Shown piece after piece: positions 45,701 to 58,435 of a DNA stretch of 64,000 nt. The translations under genes and the position numbers were made by a program. The stretch is from Archegozetes longisetosus (Eukaryota; Arthropoda; Arachnida; Sarcoptiformes; Trhypochthoniidae): assembly GCA_018873245.2 (NCBI GenBank), contig JAEMBT020000001.1, forward strand, positions 11,438,220 through 11,502,219. Direction: 5' to 3'. The notes beneath the pieces are model-generated. The model was not told the origin of the DNA. It did no database searches and worked only from the letters and a program-made list of their open reading frames with translations. Numbering within the stretch: position 1 is the first letter of the stretch; each line of letters opens with the position of its first letter.

Positions 45701-47318
45701 ACCAAGTCAACCTCTATAGTAACTCAAATTATCGGTCACTATCGACTCACTTTAGGGTGTTTGCGCGATGTTCTTGTTTTCTAAAGACATCAATAGTATT
45801 TGAAGACAATATGCTTAACCTGATTATAAGAATAACTCATGAGATGTGCGAACCTATTATTTGTCATATGAGTTGATTGTCGAAATTCATAAATTATTAT
45901 ATGTACTACAAACTATATAATTAACAGATCTATAACTGATTCCTAGCAATTAAAGAAATAGTTGAATCAAATCGTAAATTGAAAGATAGTTGTCATCCAT
46001 ATATATTAATACCTATGAAAAATCGACTTTCATGCAAATATTGATTTTTCACATACCTGATAGACTATGAGTTAACACAAACAAATATTTTTAGTTATAA
46101 ATCACTATTTTATATATTGTTTAGTCACGAATTAATGGTTAGAAATATTGGTCTCTTTTCGAATTAGTTTGGCGTAACATTTAAGTCAATTTGGATGACT
46201 TAAAGTCCGAAATTTGGCTCAAGTTCTCTCTGTAAAACAAATGAAGACTCAAAAACAAAGGGAATATCACTAAAAATTTAATGAAAAAGTAGAGACTCAC
46301 TTTAGAAAATCCTTTTAAACATTTTATATTATTTAGGTTTCAAAATCCATTGAAATAAGTTTGAAAAATGCTATTTTTACTCATTAGTAAAGAGAAATTG
46401 GTTAGAAAATAATTTTTAATTAATGATTGTTATAATCATCTAAAATGATAGCAAATTATTGTTATGACTTTTCTAACACCTTTTTTCAGAACCTCAACAA
46501 TATTTAGTACAGTTCGAACCTTTACCCTATTATAGTTCCACTCTACTGATTACTTTTAAGTTGTAAAGAGAAATTGCTTTAAGCGAAATATCTGCAAGCA
46601 AAAGTTTAAGAAATCATTTATTGTCATATTTTATTACTCTGAGGAAAAGTGTGGCCAATAAATAAAGAACTGGCATACTAAAACAATTTATAATAAATAA
46701 TTTCCAACTTCAGACCAACTCCTTCTATGAAACTAACGATTTATGGATAAAAAGGTGAATTTTAATAAAAACATTGTTTAAAAGGGATAGTTCAGAAATT
46801 AGATTCTAAAATTGTTTGAATTCGAGAACATTCACTACTAGTTATTAATTTTAAGAAAACCTACTTTCTATACCAGAACATTGTTTTCATATGATATTCC
46901 TCAAGTCGTCATAGTTTCTCATAATATTATAAGAATTCTTAGCGCTTACATAATCCAAATGTTATCTAACTATAAAGTGTATTATATTCTTATCTTGAAA
47001 TGATGTCAAAACTTAATTTTCTATCATTAACACATCGATTTCTATTATAATAAAAAGTTATTTTTATTATAATTGTGTAATAATAGCTTTTCTGACATTG
47101 AAATTGAAATAATTATTTGAGTTCTCATTTCGTAAAACAATTTATGTGTAGAATTGAAATAAGCATAAAATAAGTTGAATTCTATTTTACATTTCAAGTA
47201 AGAATTGACACAAACCGTAGACCTTAAATAAATTGATTAATTCGACTGAAAAAATATATAATTCAGTTTTTGATCGCCTTTTCATATCTGTGAAAAATAG
47301 TTGGGCTCATAATTAGAA
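45701..47318. other. Gene-free stretch
   Basis: No supported gene. Short TIR-like text near 45695-45745 (CAACCTCTATAGTAACTC) resembles the pogo-like MITE at 49888, without a second end. Confidence 0.35.
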
Positions 47319-48693
47319 ATGCAATCATTTGATGCAAATCAAGTTTTGCCAAATCATATTGTTCTCAATTCAGCTGAAAGTCATTTATACAAAATTGGCT
47401 TATGTCTAACATCAACAAATAGAATCAAAAGAATTAAACTAAACAGTCCCCCATTGATCCTCATAATAAACACAATAGTTTTTATCAAATGCATCGTTTC
47501 ATTACTATTGTCTGAACAAAATGACTATCAATTCATTATTATTGGAGACTTTTCTTACTTTCTTGGAATCAGAATTCACTTCAATATTGGTGCCGGTCTT
47601 TACATATTATTGGCTCTCACTTCGCAACTCATATATTATTATAATTATAAGAATCATATAAAACCTAATTATCTAAAAGTATTTGAGATGATGTCGGGTT
47701 TAGTCTCACCAAAAAGTATTGGATTAACAGATTGGCAGCAAATTTATAAAATGATCAAAATATCGAAAAACTTTTTCTATTGTGTAAATTGAATAATGAA
47801 ATAGTGATACCAATGGTTGCATTCATATTGAACATAATTCCGGCTTTCATTAACTGCTCGCTCAAAGATCTACTGATCTTTGGAATTCCTTACACTTTAC
47901 TGATGAGTGTTTGCTCGTACTATATGTACAGCATTAATATATGGCAAGTCATATATTTCTATATAATTTGTCGTTATATCAAAATCAGAATAATAGATAT
48001 AAATAAAAAAATTTTGGCCTCAATCAATAAGAAGAGAAAATTGAACAAAAGATTCGGCGTTCAATTTATTCATGCCTCAAACAGTGTTATTTATCAAATC
48101 GACGAATATAACAATAGTTTTTGGTCGAAATATTTATTATCGGTTTGGATAATACTGGGTTCTGTGATAAACGCGAGTTTATACATCTCACTATTCGTTA
48201 AAATGAACATAATTTGTGGGCTTATCTTCAGATTTGGTTTACTTTCATTTATTCTGACATTTCTATTCATTATAAGCACTGCTTCTTCAGTTAATTCAGA
48301 AGTAAGTCAATTATATAAACTATTGAATCAATGGATGGTATCCAGAATGAAGTCTCGAATCAGGACATCTGACAAAATGAAGGTCAATAAAAATCAAATC
48401 ATTTATAAGTTTAATGGGTTTTGAATTTTCAGCTCCACCATAACTATAATTAATTATTTCTAAAATTGCCTTGCATTAGATAATGATTTTAATCGAAAGA
48501 ATTGGTGAGAAGAAAATTGGATTTTCGTGTTGGAAGTTATTCACTATTGACAACTTTAGGTGTTATGAAGTAAATCACTTCAAGCCAATATAAAGATAAT
48601 AATCATAAACTGATTATGATTTCAATTTTTGTTTAGATCATTTCATTCGTGGCAGTTATTTTTCTGAAAATAATAGAAATGTCGTCAAAATAG
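47319..48693 (+). CDS. Gustatory-receptor-family 7-TM protein (3 exons, one frameshift)
   Basis: Exons 47319-48382, 48480-48569 and 48637-48693 (introns 97 and 67 bp, all phase 0). The last two exons give IGFSCWKLFTIDNFRCYE then IISFVAVIFLKIIEM, the small-exon C-terminus of this Gr type. The frame of exon 1 changes in a T-run at 47772-47776 (SKNFF to LLCKLNNEIVIPMVAF). Total is 1211 nt, so one added base makes 404 codons. Hydrophobic segments occur at PLILIINTIVFIKCI, AGLYILLALTSQLIYY, VAFILNIIPAF, FGIPYTLLMSVCSYY, LLSVWIILGSVINASL and GLLSFILTFLFII plus the last exon. It differs strongly from the 11.1 kb receptor and is closest to the relic at 61.3 kb. Ligand unknown. Confidence 0.65.
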
Positions 48694-49430
48694 TTCTGAG
48701 GTTTCAACTGTAAACCTGATATTCAGATCATGATTGGGTAATTTGATTTATAATACCTTTACCCTTATGTAACACGTTTTAAAAATTGATTCCAAAACAA
48801 ATTTAGATGACTTTCTCTTTGACTTTGAAATTGATTTAAAACTGATTTGACCAAACCCAGAAAATTTGAAATAAGAAATGTCTAGTTTCCGACTATTTGA
48901 AAACTTTAACGAAGTGATTGAAATTTACACAAATATATTCTAAACCATTCTCAATAAGTCCCAAATTCTCAGAATAAGTCCTTAAACTTTTGAATAGATG
49001 CAGATACTTGTAAGTCAAATAGATTAAGAAAATCTCGAAATCTTGCGTAGGACTTAGTATAATATTCACTATGAATTATCTTTATGACTTTTGACGTTTC
49101 AAGTGAAAACAAGTCAAATGCAATGCTAAAATTATTATACTCTTAGGTTTTATTGTAATATTTAGATTGCTATTGACGTATCATAATATGTAATCATTTT
49201 GGTGATGTTCTCACCAAATAAATTATAGTTTCAAAGAAGTAATAGGTATTGCAAATCATAGCCAAATGAACGATTTATTCACACGACATTATGCAACTTG
49301 TCAATTGAACTACGAATCTAATTGATTCTTAAGAACAACACTCGTTATTTGTAGCTCAACAATAATTCTATACACTTGTTATGTATTTTGTCAAATACTA
49401 TTCTGTATTACATGTCTTGTAATAGATGAA
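48694..49430. other. Gene-free stretch
   Basis: No supported gene or repeat end. Confidence 0.35.
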
Positions 49431-49600
49431 TTGACCTTAAATTGAATCTTGTGCTTGATTTCTGAAATCTCTTGATTGTCCGAATAACTGATGATATTGA
49501 TAATGAATTGAAAAAACAATCTTTTCATTTGATCGATGGTTATGCTAAAAATTCGATGTATAGACCATTTAGAATATTCTTTATTAAGTGAAATACTTTG
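49431..49600 (+). pseudogene. Gustatory-receptor exon relic
   Basis: Plus-strand codons from about 49480 read DDIDNELKKQSFHLIDGYA, parallel to NIDNEAKKSFHLIHGLASY of the pseudogene at 41.9 kb. Upstream codons meet stops. The minus-strand open frame over the same place is its shadow. Confidence 0.35.
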
Positions 49601-49887
49601 ATAAAAGTAATAATTTTTTGGATAAGTTAATTGAATGACAAAAGGTAATATCCGGTCATCGATTAATGAATGAAATGGAGAAAATCTCATTCAAAGTTGC
49701 GCAAGAGTCTTACTCAAATAATACGTTTGAACGTGTCCCAAAACTCAATTTAATCAATTTTTTATTAACACAATTAATCACTTTAAATCATAGATTAATG
49801 AACAAAAAGTAAAGTTATGTGACTTCTGATACAATGTTATATAGTACACAACATATTGTACATAAAGCATATAACCCTATTAAACTG

Positions 49888-49990
49888 CAGGAAAACCTCT
49901 ATGAGTTAAACTCTTTATAACTTGAGCACCTCTATAAGTTAGATAGGATTTAACGGTTCAAAATGTGTTTAACTTACAGAGATTTTACTG
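49888..49990. mobile_element. Pogo/Tigger-like miniature element
   Basis: The ends CAGGAAAACCTCTATGAGTTAA and TTAACTTACAGAGATTTTACTG are inverted repeats with few mismatches. A TA follows the right end; the left TA is not intact. Only 103 bp long, non-coding. Confidence 0.45.
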
Positions 49991-51078
49991 TAATTTATTT
50001 CCATTCAATAAAAAATACAACGGACGGCTTCAGTTGTCTTGAGCTTAGGAATGCTCCCACATTCGTCTTATCATCATCATCGGATTTTTTGGATTTTTCT
50101 GTAGGTTTAAATTGTTGCGATTACAGTATGGGTTCGATCAAATATCTGAGATTCATTTCCAGAATTTTGGTATTTGCACTCAGTCCCAGAAATTGTGAAT
50201 GGATTCATGTGATGTGTTGATAGTCTAATTGATTGATCTTATCGGTTAGATTTCATGATTTGTGAGCGCTATGGTAGCATGTATTGTGCGCTGATATGTA
50301 TTAGCGATGTCTTCGTCAAATTTCGCGGTTTTGTTAACTCTATGGGAAGTTGTTTAAAATAAGGAATACTTTTCGTTTTCAATAAAGCGTTTTCAGTAAA
50401 ATCTTAAGAGATCCAGACTGTAGTAATCGGCAGGATCTGGTTTTTTATCCGTTTTTGCATCATTTTGATCAGGTACTCTGAATTAACTATTTTGTTTGAT
50501 ACGAAACTACCAGTAAGAAACATAATATTAATAGATTATTTGATTTTTTAATTGATCAGGTCTATCAATTTATTTCATAATTTCTTAATTGTTGACAATT
50601 TGATAAAACTTAAAATTAGAAATCTCATTAAATTTAGTATTTTTATTCAATTATTCAAAAAAGGTATTTTAAAAGTTATAATAACTCGGCTTTAGCTGAA
50701 ATTCTATTCCTTATTAATGTATAGTAGATCACAGTCACTTAAGGAAACCTTTTAAATAAGAGAGTAGTAGCTGTGATTTGTTAAAATTTTAAACTCATCT
50801 CCAGTTTGAAAGCCATTTACAACAACCGATGACTGAAAAGTCAACCAAAGTCTTCAATTTTCTAAATTTATATCTTCCCAGTACAAGGGTATCAATTTGT
50901 TGAACATTTAAACCTAGTAACTTATTCTTAATTTTTCCAATTTGTCAGTAGACAACCAGACTGGATCACTATATCAAAACTAATGGTATTCTATCATAAA
51001 TTTCATTAAAACGATTGCCAATCAATGCCTGATAACTATTTAATGAGATAAATACGGTATATTATTAATTGAGTCAAC
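49991..51078. other. Gene-free stretch
   Basis: The open frame 49963-50220 shows no family features. Nothing else recognised. Confidence 0.35.
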
Positions 51079-51786
51079 TATTGATGACAATACGATTGGT
51101 GTATGAGTGTATTAAAAAAGTTTTATCGAGGCTTTTAAATAAATAAGTAAAACCTTTTCAATATTAGGAATAAGTAATTAAAAGCTGAAGTTGCTTGTAA
51201 ACATTTTCAAAAAGTTCGGAAGACTTTACGTATAAAATAGGGGAAATAAGGGACTCACAATATTCACATTCTATCCATTAGCACTTCAAGTATTGAGTCA
51301 AATACTGAGCGATGACTTACTTAACAGAAATGCAACCATAAATTCAAACTTTAGCATAAATGACTGATAGCTAGAATTTATCTTTTCATTGCATACAAAT
51401 AACTGAATCTACAATTAAAAGTGAATGAAAAAATTATATAAAATCTTCCGAACTTTTTGAAAATGTTTACAAGCAACTTCAGCTTTTAATTACTTATTCC
51501 TAATATTGAAAAGATTTTACTTATTTATTTAAAAGCCTCAATAAAACTTTTTTAATACACTCATTCACCAATCGTATTGTCATCAATAATTTTTTCATTC
51601 ACTTTTAATTGTAGATTCAGTTATTTGTATGCAATGAAAAGATAAACCCTAGCTATCAGTCATTTATGCTAAAGTTTGAATTTATGATTGCATTTCTGTT
51701 AAGTAAGTCATCGCTCAGTATTTGACTCAATACTTGAAGTGCTAATGAAAAGAATGTGAATATTGTGAGTCCCTTATTTCCCCTAT
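51079..51786. repeat. Rearranged inverted repeat A-B-rcA-rcB
   Basis: Block A (51079 to about 51237) recurs inverted at about 51434-51588. Block B (about 51236-51437) recurs inverted at about 51587-51786. Landmarks: AAAAAGTTCGGAAGA/TCTTCCGAACTTTTT for A, and AAATAAGGGACTCAC/GTGAGTCCCTTATTT for B. Identity is high. The order is not that of a simple palindrome (A-B-rcB-rcA): the second half is the inverted circular permutation of the first. Confidence 0.7.
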
Positions 51787-51969
51787 ATTATATGAAATCC
51801 TACTTTCGGAACCACCGAGATTTACTTTTATCTTCCATTAATTGAGATCTCACGAAAATAAAGGCCCTAAAAACCTTTCCATGCTATTGTTATTGCTACC
51901 ACTTAATTATTACACGTTGGCACATATTTGAAATTTGAATTATATAGCTTGAGGAGATGTTTAAAGGAG

Positions 51970-52055
51970 ACTCTCTCTCTCTCTCTCCCTCTCCCTCTCC
52001 CCTCTCCCCTCTCCCTCTCCCTCTCCTCTCCCTCTCCCTCTCCCTCTCCTCCCTT
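51970..52055 (+). repeat. CT-rich microsatellite (CT)n/(CCCTCT)n
   Basis: About 86 bp of pure pyrimidine on the plus strand: (CT) repeats followed by CCCTCT and CCCCTCT units. The open frame through it is a repeat artefact. Confidence 0.9.
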
Positions 52056-54775
52056 CAATAACTATCATTATTACTTAATTTATGCATATTTTAGTCATTT
52101 TTTCTCTATCAATATATTTTACTGTAATCTTTCATATTTGTATTGTTAGTATAAAAAAAACTAAAAGTTCAAATTTTACATAGTTTATTTACTTAATAGT
52201 GTTTTAGTAATTTGACAATATCAAAATTGAATTGAATTAATAGGAAAAATATGAGAGATTAGACAAATTGAAAAGCAACACTTCTTCATAAGTTTCTCTG
52301 ATAATGACCCATAAAATTTTTGGAGAAACTTAAAGCCTTATCACAGTAACAATTAAGTTAAGGGTGACTTTTCAAAATTTTATAACTCGTAATCTTCTAC
52401 TTTAGATTTTGTCTAGATTTATCCGACAGAAACTTAGTGCAGTTAAGTTTTAATTGTTCAAGTTTAAGACCCATACACGCGTTCCTTCTGATACTGGCAA
52501 TTTGGTTAAGTAACACTTAAGCCTCAAGTGCAACTCATGAATACTGCTGTTAGTCTTTGATTAATGATAATTATATTCAGCTGTTTAGCGAACACTCAAG
52601 AATATGAAATACAGTGTAACATCTACACATTTCAATATTTTATTAGTATAGCTGACTTAAAACTCTTAATAAACGTCATTTTGAACATTTCATATCTATC
52701 AATTATATCAAGACACGCAGTTATGTTACAGTAACGTTAGTTCTCAATTACTGATAAGCAGTTAGATATCTCGTTCTATTAAATAATAATGAGTATGTAA
52801 TATCTAATAAGTATAAGATTTCCAGACCTAAAACTCTATTACTCTGAATGAATATAATTAACTAATGACCAACATATGAAGAATAGAAAATTAAAAAGCA
52901 TTTTATTACTTGATAATTAGCCATTTAGGCATAAGATTATTCGAAATTATACACAAAAAAGTTTTCTCATTCGATGGTTGACGAGAGAGTCCAAATGTTA
53001 GATGTTTATAATTGTTTTTTATAATCCTCAATTAGTAACTAGAAGTCTGAATCGTAATCATAATCTTGTCAGATCTTGAGTAAGATGGGATGCGATGTCA
53101 TTAGACTGCAAACTTATACATAAAGTCAGAACGGGTATGAATAACAGAAAATCTCTTGTTGAAGGAATGCCTTTGATCTCTATTGTAAACCTCAAGCTTT
53201 CAGCTAAAGATATTGCAGTAAAGTATGATTTAGATACTTGTCAACTTTGGGCAGAGTGTAACCTTTGGGACTTAAGAGATGAATAGCTGCTGAAAATGAA
53301 TAATTAATTAAGAATCACAGTAAAATCGGCTAAATTTAGCTAATTATAGTTCGAATTCGACATTCGAAGGCTACTATAATTCATATTCACAGACTATCAT
53401 GTCAAAATGTTTGTACAACAACGTCGCAACCAATATTCGTCAGAATTTAAATATCTATCACTAAGCACTAGTCCTCGGCTACTCACAGATTTTGCTTGGC
53501 ATTTCTCCGATTAAATTTCACTGTATGTGATATTATTTAGTGTCTCATAATACTTGAGTGATCTAAATAACCAAATTTTCACTGCGAGCTTCTGAAATAA
53601 ACAAAAAAACTAAATCAGTAGGCTATGTTCTGAGATTTAGATGAAGAGCCATGCCACAGCTATCCAAATGGCAATTCTCGCCTGTAAAGATATCGTGGCG
53701 AGAGATTTGAGCCCGGTTTAACAACTGAGAAGACTAAAAGTAATCGATTCTGGTGTCATTTTCATCGATTTACGAGTGGCCGACCACTTTGAGATCTAAC
53801 GATAATTGATGGATATTTAAATATTGATAAGTATTATATCTTAGAAATTGTAATTTCTCTGCAATTAATTTTTTACAACCAGACTTCATCCCCTATATTT
53901 AGCACGACCTGTAATGTTTTAGGTACTATAGAAAATACCATCTTAAAGTTTAAACTATTAAAGTCATAGCACATGCTATCAACTAATCAAACTAATTAGA
54001 TTTAGTTTAGTACGCGAAGCGCAATATGGTATATGATTTTAAAAGATTAATATCAAATAATTGATGGCATGTTCTATCAATTTTAATGGTTAAAATTCCG
54101 GGACACTTTTAGTTACAGTGTCCAAATTGTTTTATTCTAATATTTTCTTGAAGAAGCCCTGTTCGTTCAAGTAAATTAACACAAGTTTATATTGCAAATA
54201 TCTGTCCCACTCGCGTTATTGAGTCGCTGTCGAAAGTGTTTGATACAGACTATTTGACAATATTTGAGCTGAAGTTTAAAAGCGTGCTTCAAAAAAGATT
54301 AGAAAAGACAAGTCTAAAGATAACGTCTAGAAAAGAGCTTTGAGTCTTCATTTTGAATTCATGAGAAGCATTGTTAGGATGCGTACGGACATTGTTGAAA
54401 ATTTGTATCGTTCAATGACTAACAGAATTAAACCAGTTACTCAGAACAGCTAAAATTAAGCCAAATATTGATAATTATTAATCTTAAATATAATCAAATT
54501 GTTGAAATTTGAGTTTATTGAGTTATTGAAGTTTTGAGCATTTTTTGCAATCAAATAAAAGATTATTATTGATAGGGGAAAGTTTTATTTGATATAATTA
54601 ATTCGCACTTTTGATTTAAAATTTTAACTCTTTAGGCTAACTATTTTACTTTTAAATTTTATTATAACCTAACTGCACACTTTTTGCTCTACACTATTAA
54701 GTCTTTAAATGCCTTAGAAGAAAAATTTTAGCTCATTAGTAACGCTTTAACAATTAAACAGTAAAACGATTTTGA
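52056..54775. other. Gene-free stretch
   Basis: No supported gene. The small open frame at 53095-53286 shows no family features. A stretch at 54200-54420 reads partly open (SLSKVFDTDYLTIFELKFKS) but is broken and unassigned. Confidence 0.35.
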
Positions 54776-55151
54776 TTAACGATTTCAGTAAAATAGGGTC
54801 TTTATGACCCATCGATTCATTTGGAAAAGTATGTTATCGTAAGGTTTATAAAAGTTAGCGTGTTTTGTACTTTTTAGTGTCGTCATCCTTGACGTAATCA
54901 GTTTAAAGTTTGAGTGAAAACTAATTTCTTATACAAATTTATCGCTTAAACTCAAATATAACTAACTTTAAAAATGATTCAATTTAAATATAAAATTTGT
55001 AAATAATTAATTTATTGCTTAATACGATCTAAATATACTCATTTGAAAATACTATCAGTTTTATTAACATTAGAAATTGCATTAAATAATTGTAACAATT
55101 TTTGTAGACCTTTGGGCCATTTTGACCCATGAAATACCGTTCTAGGGTTAA
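54776..55151. mobile_element. Decayed piggyBac-like MITE
   Basis: Related to 15878-16282: shared CAGTAAAAT, CCCATCGATT, ACTCATTTGAAAATA, and right end CATTTTGACCCATGAAATAC followed by CTAGGG and TTAA (55148-55151). The left end after TTAA (54776) has lost its CCC. Non-coding. Confidence 0.5.
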
Positions 55152-56498
55152 AACTAATAAATCATTTTTTCGAGTTCACACAATTATCATATCTCAATTT
55201 CGTGATGTGACTAGAGCTTTTTAATTTCAATTCATATTTTTTAAAGTTTATAAAAGACAATCAACTTATAAGCAAATTAATATTTATATGAATGCTATTA
55301 TCTATTAGATTTAAACTAAAGTTTATCCTTAATTATATTATAGTTTTTGTATGCGTTCGATAATTTCAGTTCAACTCAGGATCAGTGGGTATTTTAACAA
55401 TTTTTCTTATGTCACCTAACTTTCTCTCTGAGCACTTTTAAATAAAACTTTTATGAAATGTACAAATAGATAGATACAAACAAAGACCTTAATTTATAAT
55501 ATTTTATATTATAATTCTTATATTTATAAAAAAAGAAAAAAATATGATTGACACCAACTAGAAAGATTTATGAAAACATGAAAATTGAATTATATCTTTT
55601 ATTACTTGAAAGCAACACTTGAAGTCTAATGATTGAAATATAAACATTAATATAATATAATATATACTGTATATATAAATAATATATAAAAATATATCAA
55701 ATAATATAATAACTATTAATATAGAACTTGTAACCAATTAAGAAATCTTGGATAAAATTTATTAGTTTTGGACTTGTATTATTTTATTGTCTCTACGAAT
55801 ATCTTAAGTTTGAAATGAAAACAATTCTTTACTATAATGTATTTATATGCTTTACTTAACTGAACGAAGATCAGTGATAGCGTGAATCACGACTGAATCT
55901 AAGCCTGTAGCATTAACCTGGAAAAGTTTTGACCCAGTCCTTCGTTTCTATACTTTAAACAGGTGACTGAGAGAAATGCAAATGAATCTTTAAAACAGAG
56001 CACAACAAATTATTTGATGTCAATATGAATGTTGATTTGATTTATTGATAAAATTTTTTGAATATGAAAACACAAGTGATTTCGAGAATTAATCAGCGAT
56101 TTTTGATTTATTAACTTATTAAAAAAAATCGTGTTCTAAAAGTATGTTCGAGCAGGAAATTAATTCCTCGCCAAAGTTAAAGAATATAACAAAAGCATGT
56201 CTTCTATCACCCTGATTTATATAAGACGAAAGTTCAATTTCACTTTTCTCGAGGATTGGAATAATTACTGAGACTCAGGTCTTCCTCTTATTATAAGAAA
56301 TTGTATATAAAGCAGAGCTAATGATGGTTAGGATCTTTAGTTGTTAAGCACTCACTTGAGAAAAGTTCTAAAAGTATAATAGAGAAAAGAGAGAAAAGTA
56401 TAATAATTCTAAAGACTTTTACAGAACAGTTGTGAATAAAATGTTTTACAATAAGGCAAGTTTCAAAAAAGAATTGGATCATATCCTTAAATTTTTTC
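55152..56498. other. Gene-free stretch upstream of the glycine-rich gene
   Basis: No supported gene. The minus open frame 56318-56500 shows no features. A TATATA-rich tract lies at 55655-55720. Confidence 0.35.
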
Positions 56499-57502
56499 AT
56501 GAAAAATGTGAATGATAATTCGATCTAATAAATACAACATTTAGTTTTAGATAATTATTTACAGAAGACAAATCAATTTTACAGTTTATAATCGCTTCAA
56601 CTCTAATAGCCTACTGTGCTGCTGCCGGTGGATATGGTGGTATATCACGAAGTGGCGGCCGCTATGGTGGTAGATCGCAAAGTGATGACGGCTACAAAGG
56701 AGTTGAGGGTGGTTATGGCAGGGGTGAGGGCAGTTATGGCAGTGTCAGAGGCGGGTTTGGAGAGAGAGAAGGTATTTATGGCGGTGGTGGCGGTTATGAC
56801 GGAGGCGAAGATAGGGGCGGTTATGCTGTTAGTGGATATGGCGGTAGATCACAAAGTGGTGATGGCTACAAAGGAGTTGAAGGTGGTTATGGCAGGGGTG
56901 GAGGCAGTTATGACAGTGTTGGAGGCGGATTTGGTGAGAGAGAAGGTATTTATGGCGGTGGTGGCGGTCATGACGGAGGCAAAGACGATAATGCTATTGG
57001 TAGATATGATGATAGATCACGAGGTGGTGGTGGCTATGACTGGGGCGAAGATGGTTATAGTGGAAGTAGAGACGGTAAATCACGAGATGGTGGCGCCTAT
57101 GGCGGCGACGATAGCAGTTATGTCGGTGATTATGAATCTTGGTCTGGATCTTGGGGAGCGATTCCAAGTGCTATCGGGCCTAGAACGAGATTCGTGAGAG
57201 TTCCACGATCCAATCCTTCAACGCCGGTCAATATCGAGGTACCACCAGCCTCAGCTCCGATTAATCTTAACTTAAAATCATCTTCCGGCAACTTAAACGT
57301 ACAACAAACTCATGAAGGTAGAGGTGGTGGAAGGCAATTTTCACAATCTGAAGATGAACCACACAGACTGATGCATGTAGTACGTAAACCTATTACTCAA
57401 GAACTCCGTGAAGTGATCATGCCACGACGAATACATACTCAAGATATCAGGCCTGTTGAGCAAGTGTCTCAAACTAATGTCGCTAGTAATCGTATTGGAT
57501 GA
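56499..57502 (+). CDS. Glycine/tyrosine-rich secreted protein (cuticle- or silk-like), 2 exons
   Basis: Exon 56499-56507 (MKN) joins exon 56585-57502 over a 77-bp intron, giving a signal peptide MKNFIIASTLIAYCAAAGG. The body is Gly/Tyr/Arg/Ser-rich with two tandem units of about 55-70 residues, each with YGGRSQSxDGYKGVEGGYG, then GFGEREGIYGGGG. The C-terminal 100 residues change character (RTRFVRVPRSNPSTPVNIEV, MHVVRKPITQELREVIMP, TQDIRPVEQVSQTNV) and may be a conserved terminal domain. Low-complexity Gly-rich secreted proteins form cuticle, silk or glue in arthropods; role here is inference. The donor AAT|GTGAAT is weak. After the TGA at 57500-57502 the same frame stays open for 39 codons and is again Gly/Ser-rich (YEGSSGRSYSGGGRSSQ). 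A frame running from 56616 through the body is a shadow. Confidence 0.65.
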
Positions 57503-57619
57503 TATGAAGGATCTAGTGGTCGCAGTTATAGTGGTGGCGGGCGATCATCACAAAAGTTATTAGATTTGACTAAATTTAATGTCAAACTACACGAAGGCCT
57601 TAATACACAACTTTTAATA

Positions 57620-58430
57620 TAAAAACTTATTGCCCCCAATTTAATGCAGAAAATAACTTCTATAAAGTTCTAAATAAGGGAAATTATTTCTGTAAGGATG
57701 AATAGGAAAAAATCTATGATGTTATTTATTTTAGTAGAAGATCAAAGATACCCATTATTTCGAATTATAACAAATTTTTAATTAAAATTACTAATTTGTT
57801 TCATAAAGGTTGAATTTGAAATCCAATTTTATTGAGGAAATTTGTTTTAGGTAAAAATTTTAAGATAACGTCAATTAGCTTCTGGACACTAATTAATCGT
57901 TGATTCAATAACTATTTTGTCCTCTCCCGATACCTCAGTCAACTTACTACTTATTTTAAGAGTAGAAAATTAGATATCTTGTGAACTTTCTTGTTTGTGA
58001 TGTTGTGTTCCAAATTTCATATATTTACTTCCACGAAGTCTTTAGTATTCGATCGATACTCATTTCAGATAAATTACGCGCTAAATAAATTAGAAAAATT
58101 TTGTCAACAGAATATTTTTATAACTGAAAATTTTGACATGGAGTTAACAATTAGTGAACTTTCTTTTCTCATTTTTGATAAATTAGAAGACTTTAATATT
58201 TATAATTTTAGTCAAAATAAACAAACTTGAAACTGATAGGAATTAGTATTTTCTCAACCATGCCATGGATACTATTGAAATGTTATGTACTTGCAGTTCT
58301 TTTTTTTACTAAAGTTTAATAATTAACGTCGATAACTTCGATACGATGAATGAATTGATGTTTTTCTTTTTGGAATGAATTAAAAATTATCGAATTAGAT
58401 AGAAGTTTGTTTATCTGTAATATCAATTCT
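57620..58430. other. Gene-free stretch
   Basis: No supported gene; the open frame 57991-58230 shows no family features. Confidence 0.35.
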
Positions 58431-58435
58431 GTAAA

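Noticed and set aside
49391..49690. A 99-codon minus-strand open frame
   Set aside because: It is antisense to a gustatory-receptor exon relic and has no recognisable family features.
51928..52149. Ser/Pro/Leu-repeat open frame
   Set aside because: Produced by the CT microsatellite.
56616..57197. A 193-codon open frame rich in Met, Val and Ala over the glycine-rich gene
   Set aside because: It is the out-of-phase reading of the glycine-rich repeat; the Gly/Tyr frame connects to a signal peptide and to the downstream open region, this one does not.
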